In this document: one piece after another, positions 43,301 through 53,978 of the stretch
Layout of the letters: each line of letters begins with the position of its first letter
Numbering within the stretch: the first letter of the stretch is position 1
Assembly (NCBI GenBank): GCA_963971405.1
Contig: OZ020490.1
Span: 11,952,874-12,016,873 of the forward strand
Source: Psococerastis gibbosa
Lineage: Eukaryota; Arthropoda; Insecta; Psocodea; Psocidae
Length of the DNA stretch: 64,000 nt
Reading direction: 5' to 3'
Notes under the pieces: model-generated
What the model was told of the DNA's origin: nothing
Database searches by the model: none
What the model saw: only the letters and a program-made list of their open reading frames with translations
Position numbers and translations under genes: made by a program

Positions 43301-43714
43301 TCAAAATTAAAGCTGGCCACACACGACCGCTCCAAGCCAATAATTTTGGCGCGCTCATCCAAAAACGCATCGTGTGTGGGGAAACCTGTCATGAATTTCA
43401 GTGGAGCGGTCGGACGTGTTGGGTATCCAACCGGTTGGAAATCCACCGCGCCAAGCTAATGGATGAGCAAGTCGACGCATCGTGTGTGGGGAAACCGCGC
43501 GTCCAAACCCACCGCTCCAAGCTGTTGGCACATGCCCGTCTGTGGAGAAATCCTGTTTTGGCATATGCCTGCCTGCCAGAATTGGCTGACTTTGGCTCAG
43601 TGCTCACTCAGCCACCTTCGGAAGCAGACGTATGACCTCCAAACGAGAGTTTGTTTTCTGTGGCCTGTGGCAAGTGTTCAATGGCTGACATCTCTTCTTT
43701 TCAACAGCCACTGC

Positions 43715-45180
43715 CAGTGTCAAAGAGCCAGGGGGGGGGGCAGCTGAGTCTGGACCCCGGCCCCCCCCCCAAATTAAGCAAAATAGCAAATTTTTCAGTC
43801 ATATATTTTAAAAAAATACCCTGGGAAGACCCCGGTCCCACTGTTCCACAAAATTTTTCAGGCCTATTTTTTTTAAAATGATTTTCCGGGGTAGCCCCCG
43901 GCCCCCCTTGTTACCGTAGCTGTAATATTCTTCACACGTAGAATATAAACATAACTACTTCAAAGTGCGTAAATTCCACTATTTTGTGCTTATTCTTTTG
44001 TAAATTAATTCTCCTGGAGGGACCCTTGGGCCCCCCTTCCTTGCAGTAGACTTACTCAGCGGCGTAGCCAGAAATATTTTGTGGAGGGGGTCCAGTTTTC
44101 ATGCAACATCAATACGTAAAGATTGCCCGTTTACGATAAATTTTCAAATGGGGTGGTGTTTCATTTGGCGCCCCCCCCCCCGTATTTTCGTAAAATAGTA
44201 TAAAAATAGGAAAGCTTTCCTCATGGACGTACACATCTTCTAATTAGGGGCATGACCCGAATTTCCCCACCCGAGGGGTCGGGTTACAAAAGGGGGGCCC
44301 GGGGGTCTCCCCCGGGGAAGGGTTTTGAAAAAAAAGGCTTGAAATTGTGGAGTTTTACACATATTGATGTATATACGACTTGTAACCTATTCTAAAAATG
44401 TTTAGGTTTTACAGCCGAAGAATAGGACACCTACTGCAAGAACGGGGGGCCCGGGGTTCTCCCCCGGGGGAATTATTTTGAAAAAGAATAGGCCCAAAAT
44501 AATGGAATTTACGCACTTTGAAAGCAGTTAAGCTCATATTTTACATATGAAGAATATTACAGCTAACAAGGGGGGCTACCGTAGGGAATGTTCTTTAAAG
44601 GATAAGCCTGAAATAGCTTGTCGGCAAACAATTTTGATTTTGCAGACGATAACATTATTAAAAAAACTGGGGACCGGGAGGCTCCCCGGGGATTTGTTTT
44701 GAAAAGTTTTCTGTTTTGCTAAATTTTGAGGGGGGGGGTCCGGACCCCGCTGACCTCCCCCCCCCCCCCCTTGACTACGCCACTGGACTCACCTACTATT
44801 CTCTGGCTGTAAAACTTAGACGTTAATAGAATACGTTGCAAGACGTACTCGTATACATATGAAAATGTGTAAAACTCCACAATCTCAGGCCTATTTTGAA
44901 CAAAACCCTACCCCGGGCCCCCCTTCAGACTCTCGAACCCTCGGGTACCTGGTCAAGGAAAATTAAGAGATCATGCTCCTAATTAAAAGATAAAAGATTC
45001 GTACGTCTATGAGAACTGCTTTTATCTTTTTCTACTATTTTACGAAAATTGGGGGGGGGGGGGGCGCCACATATAACACCAACCCATTCGAAAACCACTT
45101 ATAAGTGGGCATACTTTATGTATTGATGTTATGTGAAAACTGGACCCCCCCCCCCAAATAAAAATCTGGATACGCAACTG
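43715..45180 (-). mobile_element. hAT-like C-rich MITE (outer copy)
   Basis: Right end reads, on the minus strand, CAGTTGCGTATCCAG...; left end begins near CAGTGTCAAAGAGCCAGG at 43715. Internal order mirrors the inner copy ('gggtccagttttca', 'aacatcaatac', 'cctaatta', 'cccgggg' blocks). It is interrupted at 44057-44785 by an inverted relative. Confidence 0.6.
44057..44785 (+). mobile_element. hAT-like C-rich MITE nested inside a relative
   Basis: Termini CAGCGGCGTAGCCAG at 44057 and the complement of CAGTGGCGTAGTCAAG ending at 44785. Flanks GACTTACT (44049-44056) and GACTCACC (44786-44793) match at 6 of 8, consistent with an 8-bp target duplication. 729 bp, non-coding, with several C/G homopolymers. 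Confidence 0.7.
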
Positions 45181-45454
45181 CTTTGACCATTAACTCCTTT
45201 TCTTCCTAATTTTCAAATATAGGCATCAGTGAAATTTCCTTGGGCCTACCCATTGTCAATATCAACATTTATAATTATTTTAAAAGAAAGTCAGTCACAC
45301 ACAAAACTTTAGAAACTGGTGGAGCGTTGGCGCGGTCGTGTGTGGGCGCCCCTCTAGACTCACCGCTCCACCTCATCCATTTGGCGTGTTGGCGCGTTGG
45401 CGCGGTGAAATCGGCGCGGTCGTGTGTGGCCAGCTTAAAGAAATCCTTACTTTT

Positions 45455-45585
45455 ACTTTTACCGTGCCTTATCCCCATGTATGGTCGGCGGCACGACAGC
45501 AGCGTTTCCACACAGTCCTGTTGTGTGCGTCCTCGGTGGAGAGCCCCAAACTTCTCATATCCTCGGCGATCTTCGCAACATTTTG
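45455..45585 (-). mobile_element. LINE 3' fragment
   Basis: Minus-strand frame reads AEDMRSLGLSTEDAHNRTVW then KRCCRAADH, matching the C terminus of the LINE fragment at 6840-7130 including its 'taaaag' 3' tail. It lies 15 bp outside the TTAA-flanked element. Confidence 0.75.
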
Positions 45586-46299
45586 TTTTAATGGGGTAGG
45601 GGGCGCTGGAAGACTTCTTGCCCAGGCCGGGCGGTGAATTCCCAAGGTCGGGACCTGTCGGTCCTCCACCTCGCGTATCAGTACGTCTACATATATACGA
45701 TTCACAGATCAGTCTTCGGCGTCGCAGAAGGTTGTTGGAGCTCACTATGCCATCAACGAACACCAGAAAGTTAGAAAAAAAAACATCAGACAAACACAAG
45801 AGTGGACCTCAATGGTAAATTTGCAACACTTTCTCCATTTGCATGCAGCACTTGTCTTGATGAAGTCGGTGCACCTAAAGAGCGTTTCCATGCGATGATG
45901 AAAGGTCAGGTCGTCGAGCCTTGATCTTGGCGGTACCTTCTGCTATACTTGGCTGACCGTGTAATGTGTGCGCGATGGGGCCGAAAAAAGAGTGCGAACG
46001 TTCGTCACGGAAGATTGAAGACTCATACAGTTACGCGCGTTACTGGGACAGAGGGAAAATAATGTGTGCTCATAATAATTCATGGCATGTCTTGAGCCTG
46101 AACTTGACTGAAAGGACAAGGGCTTTCTGCAGCTCTTATTTTGCTTGGTTCTACAGCCATTGGTGGCTGCCAACTCCTCCAAAATTCATAAATGATCTTG
46201 GCGCTCTCCTCTCATTTCCCGAACAATTTCTATATATTTGTATTTTTTATTTTTTTATATTTTTTTAATCTTGTTTGGGGGGGGGGGCGGAATTGTAGG

Positions 46300-46445
46300 C
46301 ATTTTTGTGTGGACCCAAGTGTGAGCCGCAAATCTAAATACCTTGCGGTCGCAACTCGACACAATTTTCTATTAAGTGACTTAAAGAGGCGATTGAAGAG
46401 GTTAATCGGAAACAATCATTAAATGGTTTGTACGCACTGTAAACT
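46300..46445 (+). repeat. tRNA-related SINE family E, copy 7 (diverged)
   Basis: 'gcggtcgcaactcgacacaa' (B-box region), 'gaggcgattgaagaggttaa' and the AT tail match the family. The head is replaced by unrelated sequence. Confidence 0.5.
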
Positions 46446-46481
46446 TCTTCTAAAATAATAAATAAAATAAATTAATCATGT

Positions 46482-46605
46482 GACTTTGCCATGTTCCCCA
46501 AGTGGTTCGGAATCCACTATATAATAATGAAGTCCACCCTGTCAGTAAACTCCCTTTTTCCATGAAGTGAAGGAGTCTGGCCTTTGCCAGGCTGACGGAT
46601 TTTAT
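46482..46605 (-). repeat. Repeat family G, copy 3
   Basis: 'ccaagtggttcggaatccac' and 'ccaccctgtcagtaaactcc' match family G in inverted orientation, closest to the copy at 1-190. Confidence 0.65.
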
Positions 46606-46687
46606 TTACGGTATGCCCATAAAAACCGCATCGAACTAAAAATTAGTGCTTTAACAAAACTTTTTATAATAACTAAATAACTAAACC

Positions 46688-46832
46688 TAAAGAATTGTTA
46701 AGAAATTAACTTTGTCATAAAAAGCACTATAGTCTTAGTATAAGACCCTAAGAGATTTCAGCAAGATCTGATATTTACACATATGGAAACCCACTAGCAC
46801 AAGGTTTTATGCTACTAACACATAGTGGGTTC
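46688..46832 (-). repeat. Diverged relative of the 49.5-kb palindrome arm
   Basis: Shares 'gttaagaaattaactttgtc', 'ttagtataa.accct.ag' and 'ggaaacccactagcacaa' in order with 49570-49665, at perhaps 70% identity. Only the distal part of the arm is present, without the TATA/C-rich portion. Confidence 0.65.
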
Positions 46833-46839
46833 CTTTTAT

Positions 46840-47965
46840 TGGACAATTACTTGTGTTTTACTAACTCTAGTCCTTATATTGTTATTGAATTGAATTTAGT
46901 CTAGAATGGTATGTTCCCTTCCCAAGCACATTCTTAGGAACATAATTTTGGAGTTGGGAATTGTTGATTTGTTTCCTGTACTTTGAGATAGAATTAAACA
47001 CATTTGATCGATTGATTGATAACAAGTTTTATTAAAACACTAATTTTTGTTTGTTCATTAAAATGAAATGCCATGAAGTCAAGAGTAATCTAATTTTTTT
47101 TAACCGTATTGAACTGTAATTTGCTCTAGAAGATAGATTTGATAGAAACAGAGCGTACGAACTCAGTGAACTATAATGTACAGCAGAGTGAGGCAAGCAA
47201 CACTCCCAAAAAAACCAATCCATACTGACCTATGACCTGTACGTCATTGAGGCCATTCCGCAATGAACCTGATGAATTGAAGTGACAGAAGCTAACTGTA
47301 TTCGTATTGTAGAATGTTATGAAAGAATGATTGTTCAGAACTATCATTCCGAAAAGCTACTTTTCTAAAAGTTGGGACTTGGGAGTAAGTAAAATATAAA
47401 GTCCAGCTACACTCTTTTTTAGAAACACAATGTTTTTATTCAATTCAAGAGGCGGTAGATGAATTACGACATATAGACACAAGTTTAAACAATGAATGAC
47501 ATAATTTAATATATGGTTTTTATTTGTATGAAAATGTGAATCTGTGATCTTGAATGCTTGTGTGTGTTTTTTGCATAAGGTATGACTTCATGTTACTCTT
47601 TTGATATACTGTATATCTTAGTACCTTATGTTAGAATAAAGTGACTATTTATTATTTTTTATTATTATTACTGTAAACATGCAAGAACGGGAGCAACAAT
47701 ATTTTGAAGGAACTAGAGTAGGAGCCTGTTGATTGCGAAACTGATATTTCTAATAGGTAGCGTAATTCAAAATGAGGTATTCAAGGGTATACATACAGTA
47801 CCTAATTATATACCTGTATCTGGCATCTCGTATACAAATCAAAGTTACTCATATGATTCTTTCAGGAGGAGGTCATGGTTTTATCTTTTTGTTTCCTAAA
47901 ATAATCATTTTTAAAGACATATTTACTACGTTACGGTAAGACTACATAATTCTTTGAATAATTTA
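46840..47965. other. No feature seen
   Basis: AT-rich; only simple sequence such as (ATT)n near 47650. Confidence 0.4.
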
Positions 47966-47969
47966 GCCA

Positions 47970-48102
47970 GCCCCCCCCCCCCAAATTTAGTAAGTTAATT
48001 TATTACGCTCGAATTTAATCGATAGATACTATACATTTATGTTTGTTCTATTTTGACCCACAACTATCCCCCCCCCCAAATGGGCTGGATCCGTCCCTGA
48101 TA
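47970..48102 (+). repeat. C-rich MITE family A, copy 5
   Basis: C-run, 'aaatttagtaagttaattta', 'attttgacccacaactatcc', C-run, then 'aaatgggctggatccgtccc'. Confidence 0.75.
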
Positions 48103-48489
48103 AGGCCACTAGGATTGTTTTGATTCTTCCGTGTGCAGAATGCTGAATGAACCTCCTAATGCAGACATAGCAACAATTCAAATCAAATCAAATTTATTTA
48201 AAAAAAAAAAAACATTTAGTTACCTCAAACACAATATTACTAATGGCAGGGCCCAAAGGAAAAGTCCCGTGCTGGGCCCCTCTTTTCAAATATAATTAAT
48301 AATATAATTAGAGGTACAGTTGCTTTACGAGTACTACATCAAGAGCAGGGGGTAGTACTAGGAGTGCTGCGGTCAAAATAGAAGAACGTGTAGTATCGAT
48401 TAAATTATAGCGTAATTATTTTACTTACTAAATTTTGGTGGCAGCAATACCTCCCCCCCCCCTCCCCCCCCCCCACCCCCCCTCTGTAA

Positions 48490-49140
48490 CCGTCCTTGAT
48501 CATGAATACCTATTTAACTTTGTAGAAAGCCTCTAAGGCAGGCAAGGGAGCAGAGAAAGGGAGATACGGCCAAATCGGCGGATTGAAACTCCCCTTCCCC
48601 GATGTGGAGACTCGGGATCGAGTGATTCGACTCCGTTCCCGTCGAACTTTTTCATCTTCCTTTCTAATAGCCTTCAAACTTAGTTACCCGGACCGATCAG
48701 TAGGCTACCATTACAGTATATTTTCATGATCCACATATACCACACATACCCAAGCATTAATATTGTATTATTTGAAGCAACTTCTGCATCTCAATCAATC
48801 TGCGGAGAAACGCAAATGAGTGTTTGTCTTATTGACCTTCAATTACATTAAACTCAGTGTTGGGGAATATCGTGTTCAACGGATTAAGCAAAACTATCAT
48901 CAGCCGGCCTACCGCGTCTCAAAATTTTCGCTTTCTCAATAGCTAATGAAATAATCGATAACCGTTATTGAAGATGATGGCGAGGCTTGATTTGATCGTG
49001 CCTGGACTGCCAACCGTAGTGTTGCCCGATCTCACCATGTTTCTATTCTATTGGAACAAGTTTGGAATTTATTACTCTTTGTTGGCCTATTGCTTGAAAA
49101 TTTTCAATAATGTATGTGATTTAATGAACCTGAACTAAAA
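48490..49140. other. No feature seen
   Basis: Preceded by a dense C-tract (48452-48482). No ORF or repeat recognised. Confidence 0.4.
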
Positions 49141-49147
49141 CGTTGCC

Positions 49148-49365
49148 AGGACATGTAGCGCAGTGGTACGGACTCTGACTTAACGCGAATGGTTGTTGGT
49201 TCGTGTCCCACACTTGCTGCATTTTCTGGTCATGCTTCGGAGAGCATGAAAACAGGCGGTCCCGGGTCTTCCTAGTTGAGTGTAAGTGAGGGTTTTATAG
49301 CCCTAACTCCGCTAGGTTGGCTTAGAAATAGAACAAAGTCAATATTTATTTATTTATTTTATTTA
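49148..49365 (+). repeat. tRNA-derived SINE family D, copy 6
   Basis: A box 'tagcgcagtgg', B box slightly mutated (ggttcgtgtcc), body 'gcggtcccgggtcttcctag' and (TTTA)n tail. Confidence 0.85.
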
Positions 49366-49374
49366 TTTAACGTA

Positions 49375-49490
49375 TATATATAGTGATTACACCTTACCCT
49401 TGACTCGTATCTGTACTTGGTTAAGTCATGCTTTCAACTGTATCAGTGCGCCAATGGTAAGCTTGCCTCAGCTTGTCCATTATCGCAACA
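49375..49490 (-). repeat. Dispersed repeat family J, copy 3
   Basis: Inverted relative to 890-1085: 'cgtatctgtacttggttaag', 'catgctttcaactg', 'aagcttgcctcagcttgtcc'. It abuts the palindrome. Confidence 0.6.
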
Positions 49491-49741
49491 AAAAATAACA
49501 AAAACTTAGAGTTTTAGAAAAACTTGTTATAACAACCCGAATTAGTAAAACCCAAATAATCGTTAAGAAATTAACTTTGTCTAAGAAACCCACCTGTGTT
49601 AGTATAAAACCCTGAGCGCTTTCGGCAAGAACTGCCATCTACAGAGGGAAACCCACTAGCACAGTTACACCTTATCTGCGATTTGAGACTTGCTCAACTC
49701 GAGGAGAAGATGCAAATGTGACTAGGGAGAGGAAACCTTGG

Positions 49742-49749
49742 TTTATATA
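49742..49749 (-). promoter_or_regulatory. TATA box in left arm, directed leftward
   Basis: Complement of TATATAAA, mirror of the right-arm box, next to the inverted C-rich block. Predicted transcription runs away from the palindrome centre. Inference from motif only. Confidence 0.4.
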
Positions 49750-49946
49750 GGACTGGGAGCGGGGGGAGGAGGGGGTGGGAGGGGGCGTGGCTGGTTACCT
49801 ATTCCTAACCTACTAGCTAGATCTATTAGAGGGGATGATTGTGTGAATGTTATGTCGTTTGTTAATTTTTCCCTATTGTGTAAAGCTCTTTTGATTTCAA
49901 CATCAACACGCCCCCTCCCACCCCCTCCTCCCCCCGCTCCCAGTCC

Positions 49947-49954
49947 TATATAAA
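49947..49954 (+). promoter_or_regulatory. TATA box in right arm, directed rightward
   Basis: TATATAAA preceded by ~30 bp of C-rich sequence and followed 25 bp later by the octamer ATTTGCAT (49979-49986). Its layout resembles a core promoter and would start transcription near 49978. No gene product is recognised downstream; a 60-codon frame at 50058-50240 is probably incidental. Confidence 0.4.
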
Positions 49955-50209
49955 CCAAGGTTTCCTCTCCCTAGTCACATTTGCATCTTCTCCTCGAGTT
50001 GAGCAAGTCTCAAATCGCAGATAAGGTGTAACTGTGCTAGTGGGTTTCCCTCTGTAGATGGCAGTTCTTGCCGAAAGCGCTCAGGGTTTTATACTAACAC
50101 AAGTGGGTTTCTTAGACAAAGTTAATTTCTTAACGATTATTTGGGTTTTACTAATTCGGGTTGTTATAACAAGTTTTTCTAAAACTCTAAGTTTTTGTTA
50201 TTTTTTGTT

Positions 50210-50400
50210 TATGGTCTCTTGGCTGTGCCCAGGGGGATGATCCATGGGGCCTGGACCCCCCCCCCTCCCCCCCGAAATAAATTTTTCTATGTAAATCTGT
50301 ATAGCTTCAAGAATTTATCCATTAATTCATTAATAAATTACGTTAAAAAAAATGGAACCCCCCCCCCAAATCAAAACCTGGGCACGGCCTTGGGTGGTCT
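50210..50400. mobile_element. hAT-like MITE family B relative, abutting the palindrome
   Basis: Termini CTTGGCTGTGCCCAGG at 50218 and the complement CCTGGGCACGGCCTTG ending 50392. Flanking octamers TATGGTCT and GGTGGTCT agree at 6 of 8. C-runs at both ends, AT-rich centre. Confidence 0.7.
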
Positions 50401-50419
50401 GGAACACCCTGTAGCCCTT

Positions 50420-51170
50420 AGCCCCCCCCCCCCCCCCAGGTCAACCCGTAGCCCCCCCCCCCCAGGATTTCTGGTGAGAAAGACGCTATAGAGGCTAAAG
50501 GCATAGTATCCACAATAATGAAAGGGAAATTCATTCTTAGTATGCTTATTTTACATGAAAAAAATATATTTCTCAAAATGCTTAAAACCCCAATACTTCA
50601 GAAAAAAAATCCAAATTTTTTTCCGAACCCCCTCTCAGAGCCAGTGGTAAGTTTATTCGCCGTTATAATATCTCAATTGTAACATTGTAACATTGCAAAC
50701 ATTTTCGTAAATAGGGGGTCCTGGGCTAAGCCCCCCCCCCCCCCAGGATGTACTGTACTGTACTGCTTGCAAAATGCGTAAAACCTCCGTCATTTGGGCC
50801 TATTCACCAATTTTTTTTCTCCGGGGGAGACCCCCGGGCCCCCCTCAGTGGTAGGTTTATTCGTCAGTAAAATCTCAACTGTGTTGGTTGCAAAATGCAC
50901 AAAACCTCCCTAATTTGGGCCCATTCATCAATTGTTTTTCTCCAGGGGTGACCCCCGGGTCCCCTTTCTCCAGCGTAGAATATTCGTAAAGCCTCACTGA
51001 TTTGGGCCCATTTATCAATTTTTTTTTCTCCGGGGGAACCCTTTCTCCAGGGTATAATATGGGTAAAAACTCACTAATTTGGGCCCATTTATCGATTTTT
51101 TTTTCTCCGGGGGATCAAAGTCCTGGGGTCCTAAAGCCCCCCCCCCCCCAGAAATTTTGGGAATTTACGC
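50420..51170 (-). repeat. Repeat family K with ~95-bp internal tandem units
   Basis: 'gaaagacgctatagaggctaa' and the following 'aggcatagtatccacaata' match 14780-14830. From 50770 to 51130 about four units repeat 'tttgggcccattcatcaatt' followed by a C/G hairpin ('ctccgggggagacccccggg'). An inverted counterpart with three units is at 60274-60810. Confidence 0.75.
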
Positions 51171-52179
51171 CAATGCCTATGGGCATAAAATTGTGGTCTG
51201 AGTCCCAGCTCTAAGATAATTTTACTAAGTCCTATTTACATAATAATGAAATCGTTCTAATACTCACCATTCGTGCGAACAGGCCCTGTAGAGTTTTGCA
51301 AATGCTCGCCCAGACCCACTATTAAATAATAAACAACCCTTTAAGTCAGTGGCGGATCCTAAGACCAGAATGAGACAAATTTAGTAAAAATAAATATTAT
51401 ATAATTTAAAAAAAATAAGTAATTAAATATAGACTACCGTAAACCACTCTAACTTTGTTAGCAAAGGGCACCAATTTCGACCAGGACCCCTTTCAAATAA
51501 ATGCTGGATACGCTACTGTCTTAGGTACAGGGCAACCACCAAAATACCATACACTCAGAGACCCCGGTTCCCAGCTTGTGAAGCAGGTGCCACGCTGGTA
51601 CCCATGCTGGTACCAAATGTACCTGAAATATTAGCAAATCATAAATCCAGGAGGTATATTCAAGGTACCAGTGGACCCGTAGTACCTCTGAACCCAGCGC
51701 TTTGGACCATGCTCGTTCGTACTCATACCACAATAACAGGTGGCATGGTTTTATTATAACTCCTGCTCATGTCCATGATCGCGCTATAGTACGATAATAT
51801 ACATAATGTAAGAAAACACACATGAAAGGAAACCATTCTTCATAAACTCCTACAGTAGTGCAGTGGCGGACACAGCTTTTTATTTTGGGGAGGGTTATCC
51901 CTCAATGTGTCGCCTCAGGTATAAACTGAGAATAAAAATAATACGGTATTTGATTCAAGTAACTGATTTAGTTTTTCCGAACAAGTCTAGTTGGTACATA
52001 CAGGACGGAATGAAACCATTTAAAGAAGTACCGGTATTACAAAAACACTCCAAATTTCATGTTGTTTTAGGGAGATTCATCTACCTATTGAGATGGCGAC
52101 CAATGTTCGACTTTCGGAAAATTTCTACACAACTTTTCATTTCATGACCCCCTGAGCCTAACACCAAACTCCGTTCAAA

Positions 52180-53040
52180 ATGTTATATATATATATGTAA
52201 ATATATATATATATATATGTATATCGATTTTAGGAAACACTCTAACTTCCGTAAATATTATCCGATTTGGATGAAACGTGGCACAAAAATTGATCATACA
52301 AATGCCTTGATCGAGTTCGTTAACCAGCTAGATCCGCTATTTAGTTATAAGATGGCGGCCGATTGAAAACTTATATAATTCATATCTCAGTCAATATTGG
52401 TCGCAGAGGAATGAATTAAAATCTGACTGAACGATCGTATTATTATCTACGATAATGGTAATCTACACTTTTTACGACAAATTAACGATTTCAAGATGAC
52501 GTCCAGTCAAAGTAAAAATAATTTAATAAGTAAAAGTTCATAGTCGTCATAGTTCGGAACACAAGAGTGTTTTGTGTGTTGATGTTGTGATCGGGAAAAT
52601 AATGAAGTTTTTTTTATTTTCTATTACACATAGCGTCAGGGGCGTAAAGTTGGGCGGGGGGGGGGGGGCACAGTCCAACTTGCCCTCCCCCCAGCTCCTT
52701 TTGGCTTTACCCCCCCCCCCCCCCGCTTCGAGCATTGTAAGACGTGGTTCTCACTTCATAGTCCCCTTTGCAGCAATATGAATATAAGCATTCTTTTTTT
52801 AGCTTTGTAAAATCTACAGCTATACTTTACAACTATTAAAAAATGCGTAAAACTCTACAATTTTTCTGATATATTATCAATTTTTTCTTAAATCCTGCCT
52901 GATGACGTCATAAGGTCTACTTAGTTTTGCCCCCGCCATCATTCTAAAACTTAACGCCTCTGGGTAGCAAAGAGGAAAAGCAGGGTCTGCGGAATCTCCC
53001 TACACCTGATCGGCCATAGCCGAAAGGGATTTTTTTTTAA
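52180..53040 (+). repeat. Repeat family I, copy 1, interrupted by a hAT MITE
   Basis: 'aattcatatctcagtcaata', 'tttttacgacaaattaacga' and 'aataagtaaaagttcatag' match 62672-62850. After a 336-bp insertion (52637-52972) the match resumes at 'gcagggtctgcggaatctcc', as at 62940. (TA)n precedes the copy. Confidence 0.8.
52637..52972 (+). mobile_element. hAT MITE family L, copy 1
   Basis: Termini CAGGGGCGTAAAGTT at 52637 and complement AACTTAACGCCTCTG ending 52972. Internal 'tgatgacgtcataaggtcta' and C/G tracts. Its boundaries are confirmed by the uninterrupted family I copy at 62.9 kb. Confidence 0.85.
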
Positions 53041-53481
53041 TAATTAAGTTGTCATTTTGCCGCCTTTTTAATTGGGGGATCATGACCACTGGGACCCCCT
53101 CCCCCCTCTGTGTCCGCCACTACAGTAGCGTAGCCTCCCGGCATTGTATTTATTCAACTAACACGTCCTTCATCGTTCATGCTAACATAAATAACTGAAC
53201 ATTCTTACCATAAAATACAGTAGAATAGTAGATTAAAGAGAAAATGTAGGTAATCTTTCTCCTATATACGACTTGCTGTGTGTAACGCTTAGGAACAAGT
53301 CAGGCGAAGAACGTTAATCACATAATCAAGCGTTATAGGCGGCATATCCAATTTCTTCATGCCTATAGGTGGTCTGCAGCTAACATAGTTTTAATTGTAA
53401 TTCACAACACATGGTCTCTGGTTAAACGTAACGGACAACGGTTACAATTCTTTTGGAGATGAAATGGAAATGAAGCGCATT

Positions 53482-53823
53482 GAAGCAAGCAGAGACGTAA
53501 AGTTTTAGAATGATGGCGGGAACAAAAATAAGTAGGCCTTATGACGTCATCAGGCAGGATAAGGAAAAATTGAAAATATAAGAACAAACTAGTAGGGTTT
53601 TACGCATTTTAATAGTTGTAAAGTATAGCTGTAGATTTTACAAAGCTAAAAAAGGAATGCTTACATTTATATTGCTGCAAAGGGGACCATGAAGTATATG
53701 AACCACGTCTTATACATTGCCCGAGGCTGGGGGAGGCAAAGCCCCCCCCCCCAAAAAAATAAAAGGATCTGGTCGGCAAGTTGGACCGTGCCGCCACCCC
53801 AACTCTACGCCCCTGGAAGCATG
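53482..53823 (-). mobile_element. hAT MITE family L, copy 2 (inverted)
   Basis: Reverse-complement copy of 52637-52972 at 53490-53815, starting CAGAGACGTAAAGTTTT and ending CTACGCCCCTG. Flanking octamers GAAGCAAG (53482-53489) and GAAGCATG (53816-53823) match at 7 of 8, a hAT-type target duplication. Confidence 0.85.
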
Positions 53824-53975
53824 GACGGATAGAGAGAGGGGCAGGGGGTAGCTGGCCCCCCAAAATGTATTAAGTCTGTTGTAAGTAATTTCGTTATAAT
53901 TTAATCGATACTAAATGAGTTTTTTCTATTTAGTTCTACCCCTCCCAAAAAATGGGCTGAATTCGTCCCTCTATA
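53820..53975 (+). repeat. C-rich MITE family A, copy 6
   Basis: Both ends visible: 'catggacggat' at 53820 and 'gggctgaattcgtccct' at 53952. The internal 'gttgtaagtaatttcg...aatcgatac' matches the other copies. Confidence 0.7.
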
Positions 53976-53978
53976 GAA

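Larger units (their letters stand above)
43307..45440. mobile_element. TTAA-flanked inverted-repeat element, host of nested insertions
   Basis: Termini GCTGGCCACACACGACCGC at 43312-43330 and the complement at 45416-45434 form inverted repeats, each abutting TTAA (43307-43310; 45434-45437). Subterminal repeats of 'cgtgtgtgggg' and 'gcgccaa'-type words fill 43320-43540 and 45320-45430. The middle is occupied by later insertions. TTAA target choice is the habit of piggyBac-type elements; that assignment is inference. Confidence 0.6.
49487..50209. repeat. 723-bp near-perfect palindrome (303-bp arms, 117-bp spacer)
   Basis: Left arm 49487-49789 and right arm 49907-50209 are reverse complements with only one mismatch found by eye (49594, C, against 50102, A). 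The 117-bp spacer is unique. Each arm, reading outward from the centre, has a polypyrimidine C-rich block, TATATAAA, an octamer ATTTGCAT, and then an ~220-bp body. Two 71-residue frames reading into the spacer are mirror images and not genes. It could be a foldback element, a pair of inverted partial LTRs, or an assembly artefact. Confidence 0.9.

Noticed and set aside
43192..43635. 147-codon + strand open frame in GC-rich sequence
   Set aside because: It is composed of the subterminal repeats of the TTAA-flanked element and has overlapping equally open frames on both strands.
45275..45799. 174-codon minus-strand open frame
   Set aside because: It runs across the end of the TTAA element and a LINE fragment; only the part matching the LINE C terminus is meaningful.
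49738..49958. Two 71-residue frames, one on each strand, with almost the same Gly/Pro-rich sequence
   Set aside because: They are mirror translations of the palindrome arms and spacer; the similarity is a consequence of the inverted repeat and the C-rich blocks, not of two genes.
49975..50210. Possible U-snRNA or other classical small RNA in the palindrome arm
   Set aside because: TATA and octamer motifs suggested it, but the body does not match U1-U6, U11/U12, U4atac, 7SK, RNase P/MRP or SRP RNA features that I know.
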